Positions 22,421 through 34,990 of a stretch of DNA of 64,000 nucleotides are shown here, one piece after another. Numbering within the stretch: the stretch's first letter is position 1; each line of letters opens with the position of its first letter. The translations under genes were made by a program, and so were the position numbers. The notes below the pieces were generated by a model. It made no database searches, was not told where the DNA came from, and was given only the letters and a program-made list of their open reading frames with translations. This stretch comes from Dryococelus australis (Eukaryota; Arthropoda; Insecta; Phasmatodea; Phasmatidae). The stretch covers positions 221,134,491 through 221,198,490 of the forward strand of contig CM056994.1 in assembly GCA_029891345.1 (NCBI GenBank), written 5' to 3'.

Positions 22421-24090
22421 AACGATGCAAACTGTCAAAACTTCAAGAAAAGAAAATTTAGAGGAAGAAAAAAAAATGTCAGCAGTGGAAAGAAATGTGC
22501 TTCTTCAAGCAGTAAGCAGAAAATTACAAAAAATGCTGTGGTTTAAACTCCGCTCAATCCAGCTACAAGCATCTCAAATGTAATGCTTCTCAAATCTTCC
22601 CAATTTACATTAAAAAATAAGTGTCTCCAAGAAACTATATAAACTTTCACACCCCTGTTGGATAGTTAATGAAAATCATTAGTTAATGAAAATCATTTTA
22701 AAAATAATATTAATACCTCGCAACAAAAAAGAAAACTTCTAATTGATAATTAAATCTGAACAAAAAAAACAAAATTTCTAAATATATAAAAAAAAATTGT
22801 TAAGAAATATTAGCTATGTAATTTTTTACGGCACACAGTGATTTTTGGGTCCCCACGAATTACTTGATATCCAATTTACTAGATTGGAAACAGCTACAGG
22901 TGCAAATTTTGTAACTTATATCTGACAACCAGCATAAAAGGTTTTCAAATTACACAGTTCTTTCATTACATATCGGAATGTGAGGGCCACCAAATCCTTA
23001 TGTTCCTCCTTAATCGATCCAGCCCAATCAACCAACTGTTTGCTCCTACACAAAGGTCCCTCCATTATGTGAAGCTTTCTATAAATTCTTACATGATTTT
23101 ATCCCTTTTCAAACTCATTGACTAATATGACAGTTAATTTTAACTCCTTTCACAAAACAAAGACTGAAATTTCATCAAAATCTAACAGACATCAACCTCA
23201 GTGACAAAACAGAATTAGGTGGACAAATTTAGCAACTTGCGTACAGGCCATATGGATGAATCTGCATCATCTGGGAAATTCCACTTTTCTCATTCAATAA
23301 TGGACATGACAACAGACAAACAGTCTCTAAGACTGCGCACACCATGGGAATGAAATAAAGAGAAAGAATAGAAAAAGAAAGGATGGAAGAATGGGTATGT
23401 AGAAGAAGGGGATGGGTGGAGTAATTAGATGGATGGGGGAAGCTTTTGGTTTAATAATCAGGTTCTTTCTAATCTGTAAACATCTGAGACCTCGAAACTC
23501 AACGACTCATAATGGAGGGAGATATAGGGAAAACTCTCGAATACTCACAAACTAATCAACTAAATAAATCCCTAACTCACTATCTATCACTTAACTGTGT
23601 TGAGACACGCTCTCTCAACTTCACACAAATACTTACATCGCAGCTCCTCTCTAGCTACACATAATCTCCTACAAAAATATTGCGTAAAACAACATAAAAT
23701 GTTTCCATCCCACATCTCCGACCTAGACTTCTCAAATACAAGTGTCTGGATCTGTATCTGCATCTGGGTATGGGGGCATTCCACCACAAGGCTCTTGTTC
23801 ATTGGAGGTGGCCTTGAAGCCCAAAACTTTGAAACTAAATTCATCATTTCAATTTTTGGTAGAGCAATAATATGTAACTCGGCTCTTCTGCAGATATAGT
23901 ACGTGATTTTTAAACAGGTAGTTCACTGACAGGTGGAAGGAAAACATTAAATTAAGTAATTAAAATAAATAATTTCGTAAATTATTATTTCATTCAAAAA
24001 TTAAACCAATTTGTATAAAATAAAAGGGGGAGGGTGTGAAATTAAACATTTAGAAATAAAAGATGAGATGTCAAAAATGTCACAATTTAA
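22421..24090. other. No gene seen (AT-rich)
   Basis: AT-rich DNA, with a purine-rich stretch near 23345-23450. Short ORFs on both strands have no recognised motif; upstream Penelope sequence may be present but is not recognisable. Confidence 0.5.
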
Positions 24091-25524
24091 TATAAAACTC
24101 TCGATTATCCACGATATTGGAGGGGACGATTGCCACGGATAACCCAAAATTGCGGATAATCCGCATACTAAGAGAAAAATACATTTTTTCCGGCACTAAG
24201 TTTTTTATGGTCGTAACTGAATACTGGGTGTTTCAGTGTAAAAGCTAGCCTATCCTTGACATACTGCTGTATTTACTCGCCTATTTTATGGCCTCACATA
24301 ATTTCCGTACTCTATTATTTATTAACAAACCAAGAAATTAAAAAGATACGTAATTTATGCACCCCTGATTTCTAACTTACAAAACCGGAATATAAAATGT
24401 GTAAAATATGTGGGTAATCACGGTAGTTCTCTCACGAACATTACAAGAAATGCGCAGCTACAGATAATACAAACAACGCAGTGGGATGCGTGTGGTGTTT
24501 ATCGCCAAGTGATACTGGAATCTGAAGTTGTGTAAGAGGGAAGGTTGGCTGACGTCACTAGGTTGTTAGGCAACAGGCCACCTCCTCCCCCCCCCCTGGA
24601 GAAGGGAACCAAAGACGTGCCAAGTGAGCTGCATGTTGTCCATGTCACACACACACACCTCCCACACTGTCCAGTACATGTGGCATACAGCCGACTGTTT
24701 CAACTTGTGGAAAACTGTTTAGTGTAGAAAACAAGTTTCACCTTCCATTCCCAGTTCTTCAAAAAAATATAGGGCTTGTTTCACACACACTAAGCCTGAC
24801 ACTGGCATTCCCGCGGCACGTTTCTGGTTAAACCACACCAGCATAGCCTTATCTAGTTCCACGTACGTCAATAGTTTCATCGTTTTCCTATTTGCCAATC
24901 CACTTGTCGAATCCGCACTGCTCGCAAACTTAATAAGTTTGGATTTATTGTTTCGTATATCCCGAATTGTTGTTTCTCCCACTTTATACATAAATAAAAG
25001 CTGTTTTATTACACTTCCTCCTTCAACTTTATTAATAATTTCCAGCTTCTGCTGTAAATTTAAAACCACACGTTTACGTTTTGTAGATATTTTTTAGCTG
25101 AAAATGAGCAAAAACAAAACCGAATATAACTACTGACTGGTATGATAAAACTGACACTGACCAAGAGAGCGATACACAGGAGAAATGCGGCGGTCGCGCC
25201 GGGTTGCCTATTCCTGGCAGGCGGCAGCTAGGCTAGCGAGTTGTGCAGTGTTGTCAGCTCGCTATCTTGCAACGTAAGTAAGCTCATCGCGCCATCGGGA
25301 ACACATTTTGACGTGTATTTGCATTGGTAAACAAACATATTTCATTCCACATTTATTTTCAGAGAGTAGCTGTTACGAATTTAATTAGTTAAGATGGGCG
25401 ATTTATTAAATAACTTCGTTCTGACAATGTTTGAAATTTCTAAAATTTATTTTTATCTTTCTGAATATGCCATGGTTAAACTGCAAAGTTGATAATCCAC
25501 TGGCGTATAATTGAGAGTGTACTG
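24091..25524 (-). mobile_element. Tigger/pogo-type DNA transposon remnant
   Basis: The right end in complement reads CAGTACACTCTCAATTATACG; the left end reads AAACTCTCGATTATCCACG. Both are degenerate versions of the Tigger-type terminus, with TA beside the right end. The element is oriented leftward, with the transposase N-terminus next to the right end. The catalytic DDE part is missing; 24110-24715 is non-coding and includes a C-rich run at 24587-24597. At 1.4 kb it is an internally deleted copy. Confidence 0.8.
24719..25069 (-). pseudogene. Tigger/pogo transposase, N-terminal CENP-B-like DNA-binding part only
   Basis: A 116-codon open frame. Residues 1-50 (VLNLQQKLEIINKVEGGS, VGETTIRDIRNNKSKL) match the psq/CENP-B HTH that starts Tigger transposases. 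Residues 60-110 (RKTMKLLTYVELDKAMLVWF, QKRAAGMPVSG, FFEELG) match the second, CENP-B-type HTH. In the family this part binds the terminal repeats and is followed by a DDE domain of about 300 residues, which is absent here. The frame is uninterrupted across both HTH motifs, ending in an unrelated tail. Either the copy is fairly recent and deleted, or the DNA-binding part has been spared. Confidence 0.85.
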
Positions 25525-25529
25525 TATAT

Positions 25530-27318
25530 AAAATTTAAACAAAAATAATTTTTTAAACTAGGTAAATGAACAAAAGTACATTTTTGTAAAACTTTGGTAT
25601 GGAATACAAAATAATTAATAAATATCTGTTTCTTTCTAAAGTAAAACCATTAAAAATGTCTGATTTTTCTTTACATAACCTTGGTCTTTTACTCAAATCA
25701 ATAAGAAAACAATGCTTTCCAAGTCTTATCTTTTCCATAATTCAAACTTCTAGGTATCTTACCCTTTGGCAATTATGATAACTGGAACATAAATTTAATA
25801 ACGCGAGGAAGACGTCTGTCTACACAAATAAGATAAGCCTCAATACTGTTTTACTCTCATTTCGACAATTAAGGCCATGGACTACCGACTCCATGAAAAC
25901 TCTACTTTATGTCTGTGTCAACCAAAAAGGGATCACATACTACAACAAAAACATCTTAAGTCTTCCTCATCAAATTTATCTTGGAATATGCCATCTTAAA
26001 ACTTAATTTTTACTGTTATATGGGTACTGCCTACTGGAGCCCCTACAATAAAGCTAGAACTACATAATTAAATTTTACTTATTTTTTGAATTGCCTACAT
26101 TTTGATAGACCACCACAGGCTCCTCCAGGTCTGTCTGCTACGACTGCGCATACTGCTACAACTCTGCATCTTCTTCTACTCAGCGTCTCCCTTGAGTGCC
26201 CGCCCATGACTAATCATTAACTAAATATCAGCGCCTCCCTACTACGGCTCTTTAAAAAGAAATGGCCTTCCACCATTGCTGACTTTCAACAGCAAAACAG
26301 CGCCTGATTTCACTACTTACGTCACCGGGCCTTCAGCCAATCACTGCTCTCTTTGAACACATGTGGTGGCCCACAACCATAGGCTTAGCACGAAGTTCTC
26401 TCCCTTTTCTCCTTAGCAGCCTACACTCAGTTCGCTGCCTGCAGCACTGACTGCTCCTTTCTTTCCCTGCTACGGCCCACAAACGGGCTGTTGACTAGAA
26501 ACGTCAACGTCGGCTGATGCTCCAGGAACTTTCGGCACACGTGCACCACCAAACAGTTCGGAATAATTGATGACCGCGACTTTACTGTCGCAGCGACGGA
26601 AACAAGACGGGGAACACAGCTGTCTGATACCAAGAGCGCTGAGGCTGACTTCAGCTCAACACTAATGCACTGGAACCATCAATTGCGATGCCAAGGAAGA
26701 TTCCCGAGATGACAAAGTATTCGACCTAACCATTCCGACATCCCAAACCTTTTTTAAAATAATTAAATCCCATCATGAACAGATAAAATTACAAGACTGA
26801 ACCTTTCACAAAAATTAGAAAGAATCAAACGCATTATAAATGACTGCCAATAAACAAATTAATGTCCCTGTATAGAAAATTATTAAAAATAATTAACAAG
26901 AACCTAAAAAGGTGTTACAAATCAAAATCCAAACAAACCACGACTACTATGTGAAGGATAAACGTACTGAACTGCATGAACATCAAAACAGAAGCAAAAT
27001 GACTTTCCAAAATTATAACAAAAAAAACCCAAAATAAAATTAAGATTATTATAATTGTTACCAAAACACCAAAAAGAAAAAAACTCACATTTGAAGAACT
27101 AAAAGAAGGGCAAACCTAACCCCAAAATGACAACAAACTGAACCCTGCCGAGGATTGATATGAACAAAAAATATAAATACTCCTAACCAGAACAACATAA
27201 TTCAAAATTCTTAAAATCCTATGAAAAATTCTCAAATTATCTAACGGATCATAACAAGAATAAATGTGCAAACATGACTTTGTGACATCTTCCCGGTCAT
27301 CTGTAAATTTGTGTCCTC
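25530..27318. other. No gene seen
   Basis: AT-rich on both sides of a GC-richer stretch (about 26100-26720). No domain, TIR or long frame is recognised. Confidence 0.5.
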
Positions 27319-27469
27319 ATATATATATATATATATATATACATACATATAGATGCATGACAACATGCTGTGCTGTGTGCAAATGAGCACTCTATATATA
27401 TATATATATATATATACATACATATAGATGCATGACAACATGCTGTGCTGTGTGCAAATGAGCACTCTA
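27319..27469. repeat. 75-bp unit duplicated in tandem with (AT)n
   Basis: Two copies, offset by 75 bp, of an (AT)n run followed by ACATACATATAGATGCATGA and the sequence up to GAGCACTCT. The copies appear identical apart from the AT-run length, so the duplication is recent. Confidence 0.9.
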
Positions 27470-28642
27470 CTGGCGACTTCGCCCCATTTACGAGCCACCC
27501 AGGCTCAGGGGGAAGTTATAACAGTGGCAAAATAAAATAAACATATCGAGCAAGGAGATTCCACAAGCCTGGACTGCCGAATACATAATTGTAAATTACC
27601 TACGTAATTACAATGTACTGCCCGCCCGGAAACCTACATGCAAGAGTCACCCCCATGAATAAAATTAATATTTGCAAAATTTTATTACTTGTCACTTAGC
27701 CCAGAAAGAAATTCCTACAACCGCCAGAGATGGCAGCACCCCTGTGGCCTTGTGACATCACAACCAGTCAGCCTCAGGAACAGGTATTTTAATTTATCGT
27801 CACCTCCAAGCAGGGCGATAAGAAATGAGCAGCGCTCTAGCACCCCAGATAACATACCCCCGTGTTGGAAGGCTAAGCTACCCCCCACGCCCCGAAGAAC
27901 TGCTAATCGGAGAAATTTTTGTATAAATAGAAGTTCAACATCCAGCACCAGCAGAGACACCGGGCTTGCTCTGCCGAAAAGGATCGCGAGCCCTTCCTAG
28001 TGTGCGAAGACTCTCCTCAGTCGGCAAAGGCTCTCCTTCCTCTCTGCAACCTGCAATATGGCGCAACAACCAGAAGCCTACAAGTTGGCCTTATCCAGCA
28101 GACTGTGAAGACTGCAGCCACCCAGCAGCTTGCGAAACGTCTCTTCCTCTATAGCACCCGCTGACAGTGAGGACAGTACTCCATACCCAAGGTAATCTAC
28201 CCCACTGTAACCATTTACCCAAGTCAACTTCCGTGAGTACATGGTAACATGCTGTCGTGCCTTAGTTTACCTCCCCTGAATAAAATCCAGTGTAATTGTT
28301 TACACTGTAAAAGTGAGTCAATTTACCGTAGATTTTGTCTGATATAAAATTGGGAATTTTACATTATTATTTTTTCAGGCTCGTCTTCGCCTGTCCATTT
28401 ATGTAAATTAAATATCACTAAAATTGCTCAGCCCGTTAGCAAATTAATTATTGTAATTTTACTTTAGCCGGGACTTTTGAGATTTACTTCGGTATGTAAT
28501 AAATATTACGTCAATCCTAAATTTTCAGTGTGCCGTAATTCGTAGTTAGTCTCCCATTCCCTAGGGTTTTGTTAGTTAATTGTATTAGGACATTTTTACA
28601 CTCGTTGAAAGAATCTGTGTATTGTGTTTATTAAGGGTTTAA
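27470..28642 (+). other. Possible LTR/leader of the gag-like fossil; no gene
   Basis: Lies directly upstream of the gag-like region and contains an AATAAA at 28277-28283. It could include a 5' LTR, but I found no second copy, no canonical ends and no clear primer-binding site. Confidence 0.3.
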
Positions 28643-31600
28643 TTGTGTAGTAGAAGAGGCGGTGTGCAGAGAAGGCAACGGCGTAAGGAACGCCTCGCCC
28701 TAGTGAGAGCCGTGACAGCTGACGCCATTGTAAGTGACCTGCAGGAGGTTGACCCTCAGCAGCAGGCCAACGAAGCCATCCCCCAGCCTATGTCACCTTT
28801 TATTCCCATTGAGCATGAGTCACAACTAGATCAGCATTTAAGCACCTGTTGGCCCGGGTACCCTACAGGAGAATATATAGCCCCAATAGAGCAGTCACCA
28901 CTTATTGCCCGCGATACTCCTGAGAACACAGAGCCTAGACATGCCACTAAGACATCCAGCATAATTAAACTCACGTCCGGTAAACTCATCCGGGTTCAAC
29001 AGCTGGCAGAAGCAGAGTTGCCAAACTTTTGCATGATAAAGGTGGCATCTGGGAAAATAATATGGGTTCGATTCCCATCACCGGCAGTCCCCAAGTCACG
29101 TGCGGCACCACCCTCAACAGATTTTGTTCCCGCACGTTGATCCACTTGACCCGTTAAGTTCACCCCTGCCATATCATACGCCTCCACCCCCACAATCGTA
29201 TAATTGCATCACCACGTCATATCCCCGGGACAGCTGGCATCCCGCTTATTGGCAACCCTGATAGTGAGGAGGGTAGAACTCCCTGGTCAGGAATCTACAT
29301 CCATCTGCCTCACTCTGGGGTTTGACTCCCCTTGGTCCTGATTGTACCCTACCACCAAGTGGCCACCTACAATATCTAACCCTTCCATGACCCACCGGGC
29401 CCAGGATGTTAGCCTATTATGCCATGGCAGGCATACTTAAATTTCCGAAGTGGTAGTCAGTGGCCTAACCACTACCTCATAAGGTAGGACATGCGTCACT
29501 TTGGCACCCAATGTGAGGCCATTCACCTTATGTAGCTCAGCCTTGAGGATGAGGACCAAGCCAGACCCCCTCACCCACCGTCTACTCCTTGCAGATGAGC
29601 ACGTTTGCGACTTCGGGGAGTCACTCTAAACACCCCGTAGCGCCCATACTATTGCAATGTTTGACTCTGAGACAAGTCGACATGAGTCGCATGGCATCCT
29701 AGCCGCGGACGATGCGGCCGGGCCAGTAACGCACCTTGTTCCATGTCAAACTGCACAGGCACTGGTTTGAAAACCATCCTTTGCAATTACTGCCTCAGAA
29801 ACTTTCACTATGGGTCTATAGGATGGGAGTATACTCCCTGGTTCACTCTCTGGTTCACTGACGGACTGGAGTACCGTTGCGATGAATGCAGGTGGGAAGA
29901 TCCGCAGCCAAGCCAATGGCCAGAATGTGAGGGCCAAGGCCGGTATCATGTACACTGTATGTTGTGCAATAGAGAGTTTCACCACCTTAGCATCGGCTGG
30001 TCGGACAAAAGGATCCGTAATCCCGGCCAAGTTTATCAGTGTGAAGTTTCTCGCCAGGAGCAGGCGTACAAACCACAAAACCCTACTCACAGGTATAGCC
30101 CAATTATTCCAGGGTTACCCTACGAGATGACATTGCCAGATTTCAACAAGAACGCTAAAGTAAATCCCGAGAAATTCCTCGCAGAGTGCGGGTGCGAATT
30201 GCGGGAACATTTGATTCTGAGAAAACAATGGGTGAGCCGCACTCACCATCACCTTACCGGTCCCGCCAAACGTTAGGGGGAGAAATATGGCAAGTTTATA
30301 GAGAACTAACCTTAATTCAAGGCCCAGCTAAATCCCCATTTTTCAGGAGATGAGCTCCTTAGTAAGCTGATTACCGACCTGCACTCTCGCGTGCACAAAC
30401 ACGACAAGGAGGTCAAGCTCTTCATAAGGTGTAAAGAACGCCTTTACAAAAGGGTTTACCCCGAACAGAACAAGGGAGAGCGTGTGCGATGCATCACCCT
30501 CTTTCCCTCGCTGTTAAACTTGCTTGTCGCATCCCGGCCCCAGACAGTTGAGGAGCTGGTAGACAGGGCGAGGGAGCTGAAGGTGAATGAGCGCCCCCTC
30601 CCCTCCTCAGGGAACAAACAGATGGCATGTGTCAGGGCTAACTGTCTAACCCCCCTCCCCTAGACAGCCTACTGGGTGTAACACGATCTTGCAAACCTCC
30701 ACCGCCACCTTGCCACGCTGCTGGTACTGCCCGGGGCAGCATTACAATAAAGACTGCCCGAAACGGCAACCCCAGGAGCCATGCGGCCCTCCTCCCTGCT
30801 CTCCAAGCACACAGCTGCGCAATGGAGAGGCATGTGGTCCCTTACATAGAAACCAGGACACGGAAACGAATCACAATACGACCAACGAGAGATCTCTTAA
30901 TCTCTGCCAGATTTTTGTACGTCCTATGACGAGGAAGAATTCCAACCCTAGACCCCCTACGGCCGTAATACACCCAAGACAAGAACCTATTAGAAGCGGA
31001 ACCTCCAGAGAGAACCGAACCCCAGACACCCACGATGCGGACGGATGCATCCCCCTCCACCTCGCAGCTATAGGCCAATCTCACCGGACTCGGGAAGAAG
31101 CCCTCCTCCCCCATCCTATTGACCATACCCCAGGGAACATTTCCACAGAAAATTTTGCCCTGAGATAACCCCGTGTTCACCTCCTTTGAAACGTAGTACG
31201 CAGATCAGACCTCGATGGACGCCACCTCATGTCCAACCCGAAACCTCGTGGCATGATCCTGTAGATCACCTTACCCTGATAGTCTTACCGAGAGTGCTAG
31301 CTTAGAGAAGGGACACCCCCCCTTCTTCCCCCACCATGATTACCACATCTAGGCCACGAACCTCTATAGTGCCCCTCTTGCCCCTCTGGCTGTAGAATGC
31401 CAGGAAACCCTCGATGCCATGACCGCACGCACTGCGCAAGTCTCCCTGGCCTTCCTCTCTATGACTGAGGAAGCACCCTCACCAGACATCGACCTGGACA
31501 TGGCAGAGTATCCCCATCTGCCAGGATCGGTCATGGCCACACCTTCCCCGAAACAGCTGAGTTTATTCAGGATAGGGACCTGGGGCACACGCGATGTTAC

Positions 31601-32264
31601 CCTAACCTTCCTTCCCCATCCCAGGCAGGCATGGAGTAAGCAGATGAGTGAAGGAAAACAGTCAGTGTTAACACCTGTGGAACCATCGGTCAACCTAGCG
31701 ACCGATCCCAGCTGCTCCCTGGATAAGGTCGAAGAGGATGAGAGAAATACCGCATCAACCACGACGTATGATAGTCTTACCATGGCACCCGTGAAACCAA
31801 TAACCGCGAGTGAACATGAAACCCCTCCATCGACGGGAGTGGTTAGTGAAAGTCTGTACCATGCCCCATTCACCTGTGCCACTGTCGCTAAGCTACAACA
31901 GCCCACTACACCGAGGATGCAGAAAGAAGCAGATGCCAGATACAGTACTCCTGCTGTACACAAGAAGTACGAGCCCAGCAGCTCCACCACTCCTACTGAA
32001 GCAGATGTCGACACCCGGGACGCTGGCCCCATGCTTTCTGCGACCGCCAGACCCACATCACGAGTGGCCCTGCGGTGTGCCAGGCGCATGTGCCACGTGC
32101 CAGGCCACTACAAGGAGGTGCCATGGCGAGCCCCCACTGTATTGCGCTGTCCTGCCGCAGTGCCACGCAAACGATGGCGCCTTATGAAGCATCGGAGCAT
32201 CAAACATCCACATGCTTCGCCAGCTTCATCTACTTCTGAGTTAGTACCTGGCATAAGCCAGTAA
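28643..32264 (+). mobile_element. Gag-like LTR-retroelement fossil with zinc-binding modules
   Basis: A GC-rich block with successive open stretches. 28643-29140 is a basic N-terminal region with an internal repeat (IKLTSGKLIRV, IKVASGKIIWV). 29743-30276 has two zinc-binding modules and then a capsid-like start (LPDFNKNAKVNPEKFLAECG). 30391-30663 is capsid-like (VEELVDRARELKV). 30689-31168 has a zinc knuckle (CWYCPGQHYNKDCPKR). 31419-32264 is a long Ser/Thr/Pro-rich frame without a recognised domain. The order fits Gag of a gypsy-class element. No RT or integrase follows. Broken, with several lesions; no LTR pair was found, so age is not estimated. Confidence 0.6.
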
Positions 32265-34735
32265 CATACACTATAATCGTACAATCATAATCATACAATA
32301 TAATCTCCAGTATTTAATCTTAGTAGGGAGGAATAGCGTTAGGGAAACGCGAACCCTATGGTAGAACGAGCATACAAGAGCTCATAGCTAAATTAGTAGG
32401 GACTGCTAGGTGTCAGCTAAACACCTATACAAATCCTAGTCAGTTAGGATTAGGCAGAGCGTCGGAAGTGCCTGCACCATCACCCAAGAGTTCCAATTTT
32501 TGCATGTACCCTTGTAACTTGTATTTACTTTTTTAAGGTAGAGAATTCAAATCAGACTCACATTGATAGGAACCAAGGTCATACACAAAATTAAAAGTGT
32601 CCCCGTTAATGTAGTCAACCTTCTATCAATGGACACGGTAAAGTAACGTAAAGAAAATTACTAAAATTAAATTTGGTACTTGATCCCTAGCTTACTAGCC
32701 AAGGAAGTTTTGTTTGCCATAGGAAAAAGTAAAGTAGCTTCAGACCCCCTAAGCAGACTGAAAAGTTGATGTTTGCATTTTCCCCCTTAGTGCTCGCGTA
32801 ACGTAAGCATTAATGAAAAGTAATAAATGTTGTTGCTATTTTGAATATTAGTACGACACGTTTAATGTAAAGCCAATAAACTCACTGAACACTGTCAGGA
32901 AGTGTGAATGCAAAATTGCAGCCTATCAGCAGGCCTGTAAACATAACCTCAACGAAACCCTCTCCATTCCTCACAATGCAACTGGGTGACATTTGTCTAG
33001 ATAGATAAACCATGTAATTTGAATAAGAGCATGGGGCGAGAACTTGCTGTGAGTACGCCGTAACCTTCCACCCAGGAAATTTGTAGCCTTCATAAAATAT
33101 TACATTCCTGCGTGTATGAATTTTAAAAATGACCTGATAACATAAAATGTTGATAATCTATAACTTGTGAAATTGAGAATTTTTCAAAGTACAGAAGTCG
33201 AGTACGTCTTACAATTTTAAATTCCTGCTACATCACTAATGTAAAATTTCTTGTCGCTATGGCAAAACCCACACATAACAGAAACGAAACCAAGTAAATT
33301 TTTTAAGGTTAGGTGTTTAGTGTTGATACTGAGTATATTAGATAATTTTCACTCTTGTGAAACCCAAAGTGTTGTACTTGTAATTGAGGTGCATGCCAAG
33401 AGCATTACACAACTGTTGTCAAGCTCATGCAGCTGAGTGCACCTTTGTGTACCGTGTATGGGAGGCACACGCCTACCTGTTGCATAAACCCTCTCTTGTA
33501 AACTACGTGTGTTCAACCTGTAATGTCACTTAAGAATAGAAACTTTTAAGAAAAATAATGTAATCACTTTATTCCAACCCCACCATGCAATGCAAGTATC
33601 CTAACCTAGTACGTAAGAGTGTTCAAACTTGTGATTACTAGTAAGCAAAGAAAGTGCAATTGTATTAACCTAGCTGATAAGAAGTATAACCTTCTCGAAT
33701 CCATTGATCTATGTGTACCTAGTGTAAGAGTTTCCATTTGCAGCAAAATTACTGAAAGTAATGGTAAGATTACTTGTCATGTACCTAACCTCAAGACTTC
33801 AAGAATTTAGTATGAAACTAACTTGTACTTGAGTATTCTAATCATCACGTTTTCAAAGGGTTTTCTTCTAAAACTGTGCCTGTATTCTGTAGGAAAGCAC
33901 CCTGGAGAGTTGGATGTATAAAAATTACTTTTCTAAAGCTCTTAAACTTTGTAACCGCATGTACCCAGGTTACTGTGCGACCACACTGGCTGTAGTACCA
34001 GTCCAATTAACTTTGTCCCTTGGGGGCCACAGTTAACCACTTCCCGCAATACAATTTTCTGCGAGCATGGATTGATAACGTTTGCATCCGCTTAGCTCCA
34101 ACTTTTATTTTTCGAGGACAGAAATAAAAATACATTAACCAAAAAATAATTTTTTTGTGCAAACCAACAGTGTACAAGCTCTGTTTAAAAATTTTTTCTC
34201 ACATCAATTGATCTGCACAACAAAACCTAAAATGCTAGATTAATCCTCAACTTAAAATTATTTGACATAATACAGTCTCTTATCACATTCATGTAACTCT
34301 TACTTTGGGTGGGGGAAAAGGGGGGATTGTCTTAACACAACAAATAGTAACTACTTAATAACACCTTATCTACTATAATTAACTTTTTACTTGTATCGTG
34401 GACTTAAAAAAACATAGGCCACTAGGTAGCCTCGTCATTTTGGCATCTGATTGGGGTTTTCTAAGCCTAGAAATCTTGTCATATTTACGGCTTTATCTTG
34501 AACGATTTACAGCTGAATCAACAACATCTTTTAACAACTGTGTCAATTTGCGGCTAAAAATAGGCTATCCTATAGCCTCAGCGTCTGTAAACACACTTAA
34601 CCTAGTCTTATCCACTAACATTGTCTTACTTAGAGAAGGCCCTCCCCCAACAAAAATTATTTACTCATTAACATTTAGTCAATTATTATAGTCTTTTTCG
34701 AGACTTTTAGTCATCATTCGATACAACAAATGTGT
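32265..34735. other. No gene seen (AT-rich)
   Basis: About 2.5 kb of AT-rich DNA after the GC-rich gag-like block. Only short chance ORFs and no repeat that I can assign. Confidence 0.6.
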
Positions 34736-34990
34736 GGGAAAATGGAGCACAATGTAACAAATGACAATGTCCACACGAGCAACAGTTCTGTAACAGCATC
34801 TGAGTAGTAACTCCGCAGATGCTATCAGATGCAACATGTTCCATTTTTCGAGTGTCAGAACAGTCGCCAGCAGCAGATGCGAGAAATACGACGTGTATGT
34901 TGCAACGCGAATGTTCAGACGGGCTACACAACTGTCGCTCAGTAGCAAAGAAGCAGTAGCGGTGTGCAGTGTACTCTGTACCACACAAAA

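Noticed and set aside
22364-22546. Small Lys-rich basic protein frame on the plus strand
   Set aside because: Antisense to Penelope-like sequence at its start and in A-rich DNA; nothing supports it as a gene.
29035-29090. tRNA-like T-arm (ATGGG, TTCGATT, CCCAT) with a B-box
   Set aside because: No matching acceptor, D-arm or anticodon arm upstream. The stretch is part of an internal duplication in the gag-like frame, so it is probably chance.
31364-32089. Minus-strand open frame of 241 codons
   Set aside because: Lies opposite the 281-codon plus-strand frame of the gag-like block. GC-rich DNA gives long antisense frames, and no motif is seen.
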